A DNA stretch of 64,000 nt from Cepaea nemoralis (lineage: Eukaryota > Mollusca > Gastropoda > Stylommatophora > Helicidae), in assembly GCA_014155875.1 (NCBI GenBank), contig JACEFZ010013534.1, positions 927,501 to 991,500 on the forward strand. The letters run 5' to 3'. The notes under the pieces are model-generated. The model saw nothing but the letters and a program-made list of their open reading frames with translations, searched no databases and was not told where the DNA came from. A program made the position numbers and the translations under genes. Shown here piece after piece: positions 1 to 11,174 of this stretch. Position 1 is the stretch's first letter, and the number at the start of each line of letters is the position of its first letter.

Positions 1-80
1 TCATAGTTTGAGTAATATATACACCATCCCAACTTTGCTTCATACACAGCCACGATAATATCGTATAACATTCACCATGG

Positions 81-445
81 AATACTCAACGTATCAAGAA
101 GAGATAAGATCAGATAGGAAGAAATCAGGACTAAAGTGGGGGTTAAAGCAGCACTAGATTTTATTAGAAAGCAGCAAGTCAAATGGTTTGACTATGCAAA
201 GTAGGTTACCAGTCAACAGCATACCACAACAAGCAATGATGTACAGACCAGACGGAAACGAAGAGGCCGACCACGTAAACGTTGGACGGAGGGAATAGCA
301 GAGTCCATGGGAACATCGATATATGAAGCCCATAATCGGGCACTCTCACGATGTTTATACTTCACCTCGACACCGCAAGGTACAAGAGGAACATGATGAG
401 ATGAGATGAGATGAGATGAGATGAGATGAGATGAGATGAGATGAA
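81..445 (+). mobile_element. RTE-A2 LINE, 5'-truncated 3' end with (ATGAG)n tail
   Basis: The decayed reading frame ends in a basic GRPRKRW-type block typical of the C-terminus of RTE-type reverse transcriptases. It is followed by a short 3' UTR and about ten ATGAG units (396-444). The insert is bracketed by the 11-bp direct repeat ATTCACCATGG (70-80 and 446-456), a plausible target-site duplication. Related copies lie at 44776-46107 (+) and 50266-50375 (-), sharing the pre-tail motif ACACCGCAAGGTAC. It is not coding-competent. The clade assignment is inferred from the C-terminal motif and the tandem tail. Confidence 0.7.
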
Positions 446-593
446 ATTCACCATGGGTTACGCTATATTTTCTGAAGCATACTACAACAATATGCAATAT
501 GTATAAAGACAGCTGCTCATAATAATAGCACAAGAAATAGTCACCATGGTGTGTTATTTTAAACATGATATATACGCAGTATATCAAGAATAT

Positions 594-913
594 CATCATC
601 AACATCATCATCATCAAGTGCCCTGCCAGCTGGCGTAGGGGTTCATGGCTCTCCACAGATCTCGGTCTTTGGTTTTCTGGATCAACTCTGCTGCTGATAT
701 TCCTCCGTGCCACCGTCTCAATCCATCCAGCATCATTTCTCTTGGTCTGCCTCTGCCTCTCTTCCGCTCGATCTTTCCAGTTGTCACGATATTCTCCAAT
801 GCCTCTCTTCTCATCACATGACCAAAGAAAGCTGTTTGTCTCTTTCTTATTGTTGTATATAGTGTTCTAGTTTCATTAGCCTGTTTCAGGCAGTCGTCAT
901 TAGTTACTCTGGC
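594..913 (-). mobile_element. RTE-B-like LINE 3' end
   Basis: Minus-strand coding reads GHVMRR-type, LENIVTTGKIE and GRGRPRE motifs followed by a stop, the conserved end of RTE/BovB-like ORFs. The tail is an ATG/ATC-type trinucleotide run at 594-620. It matches the + copy ending at 3257 closely. A 7-bp repeat AGAATAT occurs at 587-593 and 914-920 and may be a TSD, but it is short enough to be chance. It is 5'-truncated and cannot be autonomous. Confidence 0.65.
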
Positions 914-920
914 AGAATAT

Positions 921-1406
921 AATAGGAAGAATATAATAATAAGAAATATTCATAGAAAAAATCATCCTAGCATATTATGATATTCCTACATGAATGATAA
1001 GGTAAATAGAAATATAGTAATATAATTGTATACAGAAAATGAGAAAATAATAGTTGTCAGTGAAGTGACACAAGACTTACCGATAAGTTATAAATACAAA
1101 CAATCGCTGTTTAACTGACTGTTCCAAACGACAAATCTAATTTGAGAATTTTAGATTTGATTTCACCATTACCCTTACCCCGTTCAACTTTAAGGAGAAG
1201 TTATAGTTAGGGTCCATCACCGGCTCAGAATGATAGTCCAATGATTGAGTCAGCCGCAAAAGCAGTTGTCCGTGGTTTTACCCTCACAGGCTTAGTAATC
1301 CCAAGGTAATAGTTATCCATATGGGGTAATCCACTTTTTTATTTGAGAATTCCCAAGCCCTAGATATTATATAGGTTTGCTTAACTCCCTTACCTGTTAG
1401 CTGGCC
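921..1406. other. unassigned AT-rich sequence
   Basis: No ORF, RNA gene or recognisable repeat end was found. It probably lies in an intron or upstream part of the host gene, because the next exon is at 4175. Confidence 0.4.
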
Positions 1407-1417
1407 TTTGATTCTTT

Positions 1418-1661
1418 AAAAAATTCACTTAAAAGTCGACAGGGTCGACTTCATTGCACCGGGTTTTATCTCATATGGCTCGGTCTCTTTCCGCAGCGCG
1501 GAGAGCGTCACACAAAGCACGAACTCCGTAGTTCTAGAGACGACCCACAGGAGTCTCCGAAAAATTTAATTCGTGAACCGAAGGACGCGGCCCGGAATCG
1601 AACCCACAACCTTCGGAGCCCGAGTTAAACGGCTTGACCACTTCGTCACAAAGACTCCCCT
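1418..1661 (-). mobile_element. SINE3, copy a (tRNA-derived)
   Basis: Read on the minus strand, the head carries a tRNA-like A box (GACGAAGTGGTCAAGC) and B box (GGTTCGATTCC) about 35 bp apart. The body contains GCTACGGAGTTCGTGC with one mismatch. A second copy is at 25011-25258. Imperfect direct repeats TTTGATTCTTT (1407-1417) and TTTGATCCTTT (1662-1672), 10 of 11 matching, look like an aged TSD. The element is a Pol III-type retroposon of about 245 bp and is not a functional tRNA gene. Confidence 0.75.
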
Positions 1662-1876
1662 TTTGATCCTTTGATCTTGATTTTAGACGCAGTGTTATGT
1701 CTTTTTAACCCGCCGTTGGTCAGTCTGAAATTCCCTCGTCCGTTTTCCCTCGGTTTGAAATTTTGCCATGCCGTGCGAACCGGGGATACGTATGTCGGCA
1801 TTTTGTTTGATGCTGAAAAGTCTCAAGTTATTACATCTTTTAGCATCTCTCGCTGGTGGACGGGTGGCCTCGTGTG

Positions 1877-2103
1877 GCGTCAGGGGGGCTGGCCGAGTGG
1901 TTAGAATGCCGGATTTTCCTTCTGGAGACCCGGGTTCGAATCCTTGGTAAGGTGTGGAGTTTGTTTGTTTTTTCTGTCTAGATAACTCTAGCCTGCACAG
2001 TTCGCGGCGTCTGCACTTAGCCAGGCGGCCTTAATTCCCCAGGCTCAAGACCCAACTGCTATACACCGCAAGGTACTATATTGGCAGTCAATGACAGTGT
2101 TTT
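1877..2103 (+). mobile_element. SINE1, copy a (tRNA Ser/Leu-like head)
   Basis: The head has A box TGGCCGAGTGG and B box GGTTCGAATCC at tRNA-like spacing, then a body with CAGTTCGCGGCG and CCAGGCGGCCTTAATT, and an end ACACCGCAAGGTAC plus TATATTGGCAGT. The inverted copy at 60828-61055 aligns along its full length and has a clear TSD, which defines the element at about 228 bp. No clear TSD was found here. The GGCCGAGTGG head resembles class II tRNAs (Ser/Leu), but the pseudo-tRNA does not fold into a convincing gene. Confidence 0.75.
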
Positions 2104-2392
2104 AAATTACAGTAGAAACCAGACTGCGTTCGCTTTGTGTGCCTGCAATCTACCTGCGCAATTTTGCGTGATAAATTGATATATGCTGAGCAGAGGGGTG
2201 AAGATTTTATTCTTCTGCCTGTGTATTACGTTTTTATACTTTCTTGTGGAATGAGAGATAAGTTATGATAGTGTCTTGGCGTGCTAACTCAATTATTGTT
2301 CTTATTTCTTCTCATTTTTATTCGCTTTAAGATATCTTCAGTCATCTATTAATTTCTTACGTCTGATCATCCTCGGCTGTGGGACAGTTGTT

Positions 2393-2887
2393 CCTGCATC
2401 CTGTCTAATTTTGTAAATATTTACCATTGGTCACATCTTGAAATAGAATTTCAAGATCAGATAATGCATCAAATATATACTTTACTTCTATGCTGAATTT
2501 ATATTTTATCTCCTCCTCCTTCAGTGCACATAGATCAAATGGTGTGATTTTGGTGAATATTTAACCTTCTTTAATTGTATATTGCTTATAACTAATCTAT
2601 GATCACTGTAGTGGTATGCATTTTATATATTTTTGTCTACTTTCATGGCATTTCGAAATCTTCTGTTGATGAGGATGGACCAATTTATTTTTAATCTTTT
2701 TGTTAAGACTCTTCGATGCCCATAATCTCCTTGGATGTTGTTGATGCCGCGTGTTTCCAATAATCTTATCGTGATCATTTTCCCACTGTGCGAGTCTGCA
2801 ATCTCTTTCATGACACACCTCTAGTTCATATTTCCTGCTGTGTATCCATATTGTTGATTTCCAACTTTAGCATTGACATCACCCATT
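2393..2887 (-). mobile_element. RTE-B-like LINE, endonuclease segment (inverted part)
   Basis: Minus-strand translation shows GDVNAKVG (the GDFNAKVG endonuclease motif), a RRFRNAMKV block and YSDHRLV (the catalytic SDH motif). The order is the same as in the RTE-B copy at 40056-40672. It sits head to head with the RTE-B-like 3' end at 2888-3257 on the other strand, suggesting one 5'-inverted insertion. Frames are broken by stops. Confidence 0.65.
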
Positions 2888-3257
2888 ACAGTATTTTATT
2901 CTGGCTATTTGCACTTCTTGAAAGTTACAGAGTTGTGGTTCCTCAGACGAATGTTGCCAATTCCTTGGACTGCCAGAGTAACTAACAACTATTGCCTGAA
3001 ACAGGCAAATGAAACTAGAACATTATATAAAACAATAAGAAAGAGACAAACAGCTTTCTTCGGTCATGTGATGAGAAGAAGGCCATTGGAAAACATCGTG
3101 ACAACTGGAAAGATCAAGGGGAAGAGAGCAGAGGCAGACCAAGAGAAATTATGCTAGATGGATTGAGACAGTGGCATGGAGGAATATCAGCACCAAGGAT
3201 CGGGATCTAAGGAGAGCCATAAACGCCTACGCCAGCTGCCAGGGCACTTAATGATGA
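2888..3257 (+). mobile_element. RTE-B-like LINE 3' end
   Basis: The + strand reads LWFLRRM..IPWT, FFGHVMRR, PLENIVTTGKIKG, then a frameshift and MLDGLRQWHGG, the usual C-terminal order of RTE-B. The tail is ATGATGATAATG at about 3250-3262, which also serves as the insertion site of SINE4. It is orientated opposite to the endonuclease segment just upstream. Confidence 0.65.
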
Positions 3258-3270
3258 TAATGATGAAAGC

Positions 3271-3675
3271 TGGAGGATGATGTGGGATGAGTAGTCTCGA
3301 GATATGGTGTCCACCTCGAGTGCTGGAAGTCCCGGGTTCAAGCCCCGGTGAGGACCGGGATTTTTTCACCTGGACTTCCAGTAATAAAATTTCCCCTGAT
3401 CTCTGGGTAGTGAGATCGGACGCCCGTGTGTATTGTTGCGCACGTAAAAAATCCCTTGGCAGTTGGAAATCGAAAAAAGAGTAGCCTAACGGCGCTGCCC
3501 AAATAAAAATTTCGAGTTAAAAATCTACCCAAAGTATTTCAGGATCCTCGCCGATGCTACGGAGTTCGTGCGTGGAGCTGAGTTTCTCCAAACTCAGGTT
3601 TGAGTTAGGAGGAAAATGGAGCACTTATGTGTTACACCCATGTGCCGTGATGTTGATCCAACGACTAAACTAAAC
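3271..3675 (+). mobile_element. SINE4 (tRNA-derived head, Ingi-like 3' end)
   Basis: It is flanked by a perfect 13-bp TSD TAATGATGAAAGC (3258-3270 and 3676-3688). The head has a tRNA-like B box GGGTTCAAGCCCC. The body contains GCTACGGAGTTCGTGC (3556-3571). The 3' end carries GGAGCACTTATG (3618-3629), then 17 bp later GTGATGTTGAT, then a CTAAA-type tail. The same two blocks with the same 17-bp spacing close the Ingi-like LINE at 15697-15735. The insert is 405 bp, long for a SINE, and non-coding. Mobilisation by an Ingi-like LINE is inferred from the shared end. Confidence 0.75.
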
Positions 3676-3844
3676 TAATGATGAAAGCGTCATCCAAATC
3701 ATTAATATACAATTTTTGATATCAAAATTATTTTGCGACACGGTCATTATGCATAAAATCCCACAAATACACCCGCATACTATATGTAACGTGTATAGGC
3801 TCAACCATTTTGCAGATGGTATCAATAGCTTTATGATTTATATA

Positions 3845-4035
3845 TTCTCCGGTAGCTAAGGTAGCGCTTGCCTGCCGCTTGATGGTCATGTGTTCGAATT
3901 AAATTTGAGGTGGATTATCAATAAGTGACCTAGGTTTCCAGGACGACCCAGCCTAAAATAGGTCCCAGGAAATGTCATGGGAAATAACGTTTGCTGGTGA
4001 GTTACTGACCACATCACCCTTCGAGTGCCGATTGA
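3845..4035 (+). mobile_element. possible tRNA-derived SINE remnant
   Basis: A TAGCTAAGGTAGCGC block (A-box-like) and a TGTTCGAATT block (B-box-like) about 35 bp apart open a roughly 190-bp segment. No second copy was found in this window and no TSD was recognised. Chance resemblance is possible. Confidence 0.35.
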
Positions 4036-4174
4036 AATATAAAGATATATAGGACTAGCTCAAAAACGTGAAAAGAGTCCTTTCGTTTACATACTTATCC
4101 ATTCTATATAATATTTATTATTATATAATATTCTCGATTTTATTTAATTCAAATTCGTTGTCTTTTATTTAAAG

Positions 4175-4279
4175 AATGGTCGCTGCATTCCAAGGATCTA
4201 TCAATGTGACGTTGCTAATGACTGTGATGATGACAGTGACGAAATAGGCTGTGTTTCATGTCAACCCTCAAAATTTGCG
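4175..4279 (+). CDS. Host gene, exon A: end of LDLa1 and start of LDLa2
   Basis: This 35-codon internal exon encodes NGRCIPRIYQ, then the calcium-binding LDLa signature CDVANDCDDDSDE and a closing cysteine, then the opening half of the next repeat (CQPSKFA). The acceptor is tcttttatttaaag; the donor GCG/gttagt is acceptable but weaker than exon B's. It is in phase 0 at both ends. LDLa repeats are secreted or extracellular ligand-binding modules with three disulphides and a bound calcium ion. The first half of LDLa1 must come from an upstream exon not identified here. Frame, motif spacing and a seamless join to exon B support it as a real exon despite its small size. Confidence 0.82.
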
Positions 4280-4379
4280 GTTAGTAATTTTTAGAGAGAA
4301 TATGTTAGATTCTTTTATATGTACAATCTGTATTTCAGGCGTCAGTTTTTAATCCCAAGTCATATCTTAGTAATTTAGT

Positions 4380-4700
4380 CAGCTATTTGGTAAGAACAAC
4401 ATGATGGACAAACGAGCACATTTAAAGCAAGAACAAGAGTACGCCAGGTTTGTGTAAGCTCACCTCTACTTCTCAATTTATTTTTGGGCAGCGTAATAAA
4501 AGACACACAACGTGCAAAGAAAGATAACAATAACATCGAAACATCCAACTAGAATACGCAGAAGACTTAAAGAACCGACTCAAAGAGGTTATATCCCAAA
4601 CTCTCACAGTTTAATCTATCAAGGTGATGAACAATTGCAAAATCTTTTACTTTCAACAATGTGTGAATAATACAACATGAAAATTAATGCACACGACAAT
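4380..4700 (+). mobile_element. degenerate reverse transcriptase fragment
   Basis: In one + frame the sequence reads VRQVCVSSPLLLNLFLGS, close to the RT motif VRQGCVLSPLLFNLFL. A shifted frame further on gives LEYAEDL, near the catalytic YADD motif. Frameshifts and stops are frequent. Without a search the LINE family cannot be fixed, but RTE-A-like is plausible. Confidence 0.45.
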
Positions 4701-5019
4701 ATGAAAATTAGCAAATTGCTGTCTACTAATTATACAAATTAACAACACCAAAGTAACAATACAAACCTGTTTTATTGATTACAATGGCTTACAGACATTT
4801 TGGTGCCTTAAATTGTATAGCTTTTCTTGTGTAATTGTATGTCGCTGATGCCAAATGCCAAAAAAAAAAATGTAATACGATTTTTTCTATTAGCTCTAGT
4901 TTTTGACATAACTAAGAATGACCTTCTTAGTAGGGCAATTATTGTGGAAAAGCCTAGAGTTATGTGCCATCAGTGACACTTTGACTATAATCTTCATTCA
5001 TATTATATATAATTACTGT

Positions 5020-5794
5020 GCATTTATTACCTCGAAGACAAAAACGAGAATTTTGATAAACTTGCAGACACATTAAATAATGTCAGGGAGACAGATTAAC
5101 TTATTGTGATGGGATATTATAACGGACGAATAGGCACACGAATAACACCGTGGAATGAATGCAGGGGACCATTCAGCGACACAGAGACTGAATGTAACAG
5201 CAATGGTCAACATCTACTCAACATTTGCTCCGAACACGGACTAATAATAGCAAATAGTTCTTTTCAACATCGTCACCAAGACCTGGTATAAATGGAATGG
5301 CATAGACCAAGCATCTCAAATTGACTTTATTCTGATTAGGAAATCAGACAGAGGAATACTATTAGATTCAAGAGCACTCGCAAATACAGACGCTGATACT
5401 GATCACAAACCAGACATAATAAAAAAAGATTCTAACATACAGGAAAATAAGAAAGAAAAAGGTATCAACATATGTCATCACTTATAGGAGGCTTCAGAAA
5501 AATACGGTTAAAGACGAATTCAATCAAGAAATCAAAAAGCTACATAAGAATATCCCCGATGACTGCTCAAGCGTAGATAAGGAATGGGCAATATTCAAGG
5601 CCACCATGCTCGACACACTGGAAAATAAATGTGGAACAAAGAAAGTAGGGCAGGACAAAAGATTAAGAACAGCTTGATAGAACAACGAAGATAAAGATAG
5701 CATATTCAAAAAGAAGGTAGCGTTAAAAAATGGATCACAACCAAATCTGAACAAGACTATGTTACTTATTGAATTGCACAACGAAATGCCAAAC

Positions 5795-5797
<3 letters not shown>
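5020..5797 (+). mobile_element. RTE-A LINE, 5' portion (endonuclease and linker)
   Basis: Decayed coding contains MGYYNGRIG (endonuclease GDFN motif) and a linker ending in a basic block. The stretch 5560-5797 is paralogous to 31513-31760. RTE-A stops at 5797 and resumes at about 7977: the undisturbed order is seen at 31740-31800, where CAAACGAACAATTAG continues into GATGAACCCTGG. RTE-A is therefore one element split by later insertions. Confidence 0.65.
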
Positions 5798-5828
<31 letters not shown>

Positions 5829-6453
5829 GTGCCATGCCGGAAAGCGTGGGCGGTCATGACTCGCCATTTCACTCGATCACCAGTGTCGTGGATCAGCTCA
5901 ATGTTCCTGTCTCGTCCATGCCATGTGGCCAAGCCATCCAGGTATTTTCCTCTCGGTCTGCCTCTTGGTCTGTTTCCTTCGATCTTGCCAGTTGTCACCA
6001 AGTTCTCCAATCCATTTCTTCTCATAACATGTCCAAAACATTTTGACTGTCTACGTCTAATTTCTCTAATCAGTTTACGATGTTCATTTGTCTCCTGTAG
6101 TACTTGGTCATTGGTTTTTCTGTCTGTCCATGGTATTCTTTGCATTTTCCTCAGAAACCACATTTCTGCAGCCATCAGATGTTTTTCAGCTTGACTGTCC
6201 ATTGTCCAAGTTTCACATCCATACAAAAGAACAGGCTCTATGTATCCCTTCAACACTCTTTTTCTCGTTTCAATTGACATCTTTTTATTTGTCAGAATGT
6301 TTTTCATCTTGCTAAAGGCTACTTTCGCCATGGCGATTCTTGTTCTAATCTCTTCAAGGCATCTCCCATCAGATGTTATGACTGTTCCAAGATAATTGTA
6401 CCGATTCACTTGTTGAAGAATATTTCCATTTACTTGTATATTACATTGTGGCA
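5798..6453 (-). mobile_element. RTE-B LINE 3' part, nested in RTE-A
   Basis: An open minus-strand frame of over 200 codons (5825-6466) covers the RT thumb and C-terminus: YNYLGTVITSDGR, LYGCETWT, RKMQRIPWT, FGHVMRRNG and NRPRGRPRGKYLDG. The tail is (ATTG)n read on the minus strand, seen as CAATCAAT repeats at 5798-5826. It is 5'-truncated, lacking RT motifs A-C. Closest relatives are 37391-38304 and 41241-41790. It abuts the opposite-facing RTE-C copy. Confidence 0.8.
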
Positions 6454-6454
6454 C

Positions 6455-7976
6455 TAATTCCAGCAATTACAGCATCTAAAGATGAATCCCTGGATATGGT
6501 GAGATACCAGCTGAGCTAATTAAAGCGGGAGGAGAAGAAAGCATGCAAATCTATCACGCATTATGTAAAAACATATGGAGATATGGTATATGGCCAAAAG
6601 ATTAGAAGAGAACTATCTTCATTCCAATATCAAAAAAGGGCAACCTGAAATTATGCACCAACTATAGAACTGTTGCCCTGATCAGTCATGCAAGTAAAAT
6701 TCTACTAAACATCATAATGGGAAGACTTCGTAAGAAATTGGAAGAAGAAATTAACGTGGTTCAAGTTGGATTTAGACAAGGAAGAGGAACAAGAGATCAC
6801 ATTCTCAATATGCGTTTAATAATAGAGAAGTGCAGAGAATTTAATATAAACATATACTCATGTTTTGTGGATTATTCAAAGGCATATGACTGTGTACAAC
6901 ATCAGAAACTTTGTGAAATCATGAGGAATATGGGCTTTCCACTACATGTAATACAACTCATCTAGACCAACAAGCAGGGGTTAGAATAGATGGCGAGACA
7001 TCAGATTGGTTTGACATCAAGCAAGGAGTCCAGCAGAGATGTGTGCTGTCCTACTATTTGTTTAACCTGTATGCCGAAAATATAATGAGAAATGTAAGAG
7101 ATGATATAAACAGGGAGTTATATGATGCCATAAATATTGGTGGTCTTGACATACCAGAGATTCGGTATGCTGATGATACAGTATTGCTATCCACAACACA
7201 GACTGGTATAGAAAACCTAATAGCCTCAAACCAATTGAATAGTGAAAATTCCAACTTGTATCTTAACATTGCAAAAACAAAGATAATGCATACAGATAAA
7301 ACCACTATGGAGAAATAAATATATGTTAATGAGGAAAAATTGGAGGTGGTGGAAAATTTTTAATATCTTGGGTCATTTATTACCAACAACGGTGACGCAA
7401 TGAAAGAAATTAAACGACGACTATCAATTGCTCTTCAAAGACTAAAACAACTGAATAAATTATGGAATGGGACAGACAGAACTACGAAAATTAGATTTTT
7501 AAGAGCATGCATCTTTCCCATTGCAACATACGCCTGTGAGATCTGGACACTCACTAAACAAGCTGAGCAGCGCATAAATGCCTTTGTATATAAATGTTAT
7601 ATAGGAGTTCTAAGAATATCTTGGGTACAGAAAAGAACAAATGCATCAATACTTCAAGAGCTGAATATTGAAGAAGGTTGGCTATTAAAAACGATAAATA
7701 AAGAAAATTGAAATATTTTGGTCACTTGAAACGTCACGAAAGTTTGGAGATAATAATAATGGGGGGGGGGGGGGTATATGCCTGTGAAGAGAGGAAGAGG
7801 AAGGCCAAAGAGAAGATGGGTGCAGGATGTGGCGGATGATCTCCAGATGGGTGTATCGGACGCGGGACATCTTGTTTATGATCGAGAGGTTTTCCGGAAT
7901 GTTGTTATGGGAGCGAGATTCTGTAAAGGACATGCTACTAAATGAATGAATGAATGAATGAATGAATGAATGAATG
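6455..7976 (+). mobile_element. RTE-C LINE, nested in RTE-A
   Basis: The fragments read in order: GYGEIPAELIKAGG, VQVGFRQGRGTRDHI, CFVDYSKAYDCV (RT motif A), IRYADDTVLLS (catalytic motif C), YLGSFITNNGD, TYACEIWTLT and GRGRPKRRWVQDV. A tail of (AATG)n follows. Stops and frameshifts separate the fragments (6717-6965, 7043-7318, 7400-7711), and a G homopolymer at about 7758-7774 interrupts the C-terminus. The endonuclease half is missing. A second copy is at 42992-43692 and a third begins at 63960. Confidence 0.8.
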
Positions 7977-7981
7977 AATGA
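7940..7981 (+). repeat. (AATG)n LINE tail
   Basis: Ten or so AATG/TGAA units directly follow the RTE-C stop codon. The same tail, shorter, follows the copy ending at 43692, so the repeat belongs to the element. Confidence 0.8.
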
Positions 7982-9801
7982 TGAATCGTGGCGAATCTAC
8001 GGTGAACAGATGGCGACCCTTAGCAACGACTGCCCAAGAGAATTTTATAAACGTGTCTATACAATGAGAAACAGAGATGCATGCTACAACTCAACCACCA
8101 TCATAAACAGCAAAAGATGTGTACCAATATTTAATCCACAACAAAGACTAGCAAGGTGAGCAGGATACTTTCAAGAACTACTTAACCCCATACGTAACAT
8201 AGAAAATCTCACTTTTGTGCCTAACAGTCATGAACAACAAGAACCAAATTTCATACCTACAGAAGTCAAAGTAGTCATACAGAAAAGTCCTAAAAACAAA
8301 TCGCCGGGTCCAGATGGAATAACCACAGAAGCTATTCAGGCCTGTGGGAAAACAGGAGTTAAATGGCTGACAAGACTTTTCAATATAGCATGGGAAGAAA
8401 GAAAAGTGCCAGACGATTGGCAACAGGCAATAATAGTACCAATATGGAAAAAGAAAGGCAATATGAGAGAGTGTGAAACATACAGAGGTATTTCACACCT
8501 CAGCCATATAGGGAAAATGTACGCAAAACTATTGGAACAAAGAGCTAGACCCATAATTGAACAACAGTTAAGCAAAGTACAATTCGGTTTTCGGAAAGGT
8601 AAAAGTTGCACTGATGCACTATTTACACATAGACACATATGTGGAAAAAATAACTGTCGAATATAGTGATCAGCAGAATATTGTGTTTGTAGATCAGGAA
8701 ATGGCTTTCGATAAAGTAGACAGATACAAATTATGGACCATCCTTGAAACTATGGGATACAAGGGCAATTGCTAGAAAACATCATAGCAATGTACCACTC
8801 GAGCCGAAGCGCAGTAAGAATACAAGAAGGTATATCAGATATGTTCACAGTCAATACAGGAGTGAGACAGGGATGTGTGCTCTCTCCTCTGATATTTAAT
8901 GCCTACATGGACAGAATATCCAAAGAAGCACGTCTTGACAGAACAGATTCAGAAAATATAGAACTCTTTGCTCCAGATGAAACAACTGATACACAGAAAA
9001 TAAATGAACTTCTATTTGCAGACGATCAGTGCCTGATTTACAGCAATGAGGGCAGACTATAAAATCATATTAATAATCTGAGTTCAACCTGCAATATGAG
9101 TATAAACACAGCCGAAACCGAAGTAATGCAAGTTAACAGATCGCCGGGCCCACTAAGTATACAGATAAATAGCACAATCCTTAAACAAGTTAAAGAAATC
9201 AAATATCTTGGAAGTATGATCACAGAAGATGGCAGATTGGACAGAGAAATCGAAATCAGCTGTCAAAAAGCTAGTGCACTTACATATCAACTGTCACCCT
9301 TACTGAAACATCCAAATATACCCATGTCCGCAAAACGACAGATAATAAACAGCATATTCACACCAACCCTATGCTACCAATCTCAAACCTGGACTTTATC
9401 CAAATCACACTTTCGCAAAATCAACACCTGCGAGAAGAGATGCCTGAGGAGAGCTTCCAAATTAACTATCCGAGATCGAGTAAGAAATGCTGTTATCAGA
9501 CAGACAGTGGGATCAACACCATGTGCCATATTTATTGAAGGACAGAAGATCAGGTGGTTTGGCGATTACGTTAGAATGTAACACAAACAACTACCATACC
9601 TGACCTTACATCAAAGATCATCTGCACGAGACCGAGAGGACGTCCAAGAAGAAAATGGATTGACGACATCAAAGACATTGTACAACCACACGGAATGACA
9701 CTATCCAATGCCGATAACCTGGCGCTGGACCGCAAATTATTCCTCCCCACAACGCTTGACGGCAGAAGTGGAAGATGATGATGGTGATGATGATGATGAT
9801 C
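7977..9801 (+). mobile_element. RTE-A LINE, 3' portion (reverse transcriptase)
   Basis: It continues RTE-A after the nested insertions. Open stretches at 8217-8666, 8769-9062 and 9096-9581 carry KSPGPDGITTEAI, GFRKGKSCTDAL, AFDKVDRYKLW, VRQGCVLSPLIFN, LLFADDQCLIYS (catalytic FADD), IKYLGSMITEDGR and IRWFGDYVRM. A frameshifted block with basic residues leads to a GATGAT-type tail at 9772-9801. Single stops or frameshifts separate the blocks, so it is inactive but moderately young. Confidence 0.8.
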
Positions 9802-10467
9802 TATTACCTTCATATAAAACACAAAACATATATTCAAAGTTTATCACTAGCATTTTTCAATCAAAAGTCAACGCACACAAAACTTCCTTTTGAGAACTTC
9901 ATGGAATGTGATATGCCCTGACAGTCACGCTTATGAATCCAATAGTAATCTGCCATCACGTGGACTCCAAAAGCCCCTAGCATCTCTCTTCCATTATGCC
10001 ACGTATCATTTATGGAATATCTGTAATTGTCCTGGCTCGTATCAGTTTACACAGCACTTTCTCTACACTCACTCAACTCGAACCACAAGACGCTGGAACC
10101 CGTTTCATATTATTCACAAACTTTTATTGAGTGCACCCAGTCGTACAAGCAAGCCGCTGGCAAAACCTAGCATTGTTCTGTACGCAGCTGGTTCAAATCC
10201 TAGTCGTTGATTGTCTGCCGGGGGTACCTCTAGCTGTGCCAATCATGGCGTGTATTTCCTTGTCTGTTGTTTCGATACTTCTAAACACAAGTGAGTCTCT
10301 GCCTAACATACTGACTAAATACAGACAATGTTACAACTTACGATAGGTACTCATTCGAACAATTTATCACACTATGTCACACATAGCCGGTGGCCGTGAA
10401 AATCATCGCACACACCTGGCCACACTCCTGGCAAGTCGCCCTGTGGCCGTAACTTCTAGTAAGCGTA
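9802..10467. other. unassigned intronic sequence
   Basis: No coherent ORF, repeat end or RNA gene was recognised between the RTE-A tail and the TSD of the next LINE copy. Confidence 0.4.
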
Positions 10468-10477
10468 CAACACATTC

Positions 10478-11164
10478 CAGAGCAACACACATCAAGGTGA
10501 CATAATCATCTACACCGACGGGTCAGTGGTGAGAAACAGACGTAGTGGCTGGGGCTTTATTGCACAGGCTAATGGGCGAGTCTTGAAAAAGGAGAGCCTG
10601 GCATATGAGACTACGACCTCCAGCATGAGAATGGAGGTGGAGGCAGTAACAGCGGCATTCCGGTGGCTAGAGGAGACTACTCCAACATACGTTGTGTTTA
10701 TTAGGGATTCAAAGAATATGCTTAGCAAGGTGGAGAAAGGAATGTTTCGTGTGGAATGGCTCTCGTTGCTTCAGAGGTCACAGATTGTGAGAATTGTATG
10801 GATATTTTGCCCTGGCCATGCGGGTGTACGGGGGAATGAACAGGCTGATAGGGTAGCAAGGAATGCACCTCTTGGTGGTATCTTGCCTATAGACAAGCGG
10901 GAGGTGGTTGTTCGTTTGTGGGACCAGGTGGAGAAGGCGGAGGAACAGACTGAGAACCCATATGGGGAAAGAATGAGATTGCAGGGGATCGGCAGGGGTT
11001 CTGGAAGAATCTCAAAACTGTGAGGGAAGACCAGGATAACTTTTAATCAGATAGCGGTGGGAACGATTAGTAGTATGAGTCTTCGCTGGCTGTTGAACGA
11101 GAGGACTGAGCACGTATGGGAATGTCCTGAGTGCAGTGATGTCGGTTCTTAACTCAACTCAACT
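10478..11164 (+). mobile_element. Ingi-like LINE, 5'-truncated RNase H end (copy 3)
   Basis: One open frame (10526-11023) holds the RNase H domain: IIYTDGSV, SMRMEVEAVTAAFRW, RDSKNMLSKV and FCPGHAGVRGNEQADRVA, followed by the decayed C-terminal tail ending TEHVWECPECSDV. The element ends with three CTCAA units. A 10-bp TSD CAACACATTC (10468-10477, 11165-11174) flanks it. It starts within the block just before the RNase H, so reverse transcription stopped early. Confidence 0.85.
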
Positions 11165-11174
11165 CAACACATTC

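Noticed and set aside
1877..1950. tRNA gene suggested by A and B boxes
   Set aside because: It continues into a 228-bp body repeated at 60828-61055 and lacks convincing acceptor-stem pairing, so it is a SINE head. The same reasoning applies to the heads at 1661, 3300, 25258 and 37308.
2104..2180. possible upstream LDLa exon (an acceptor-like ttaaattacag and C..F.C...C text near 2140)
   Set aside because: Cysteine spacing is too short for LDLa and there is no good donor; it directly follows a SINE end. The missing half of LDLa1 was not found.
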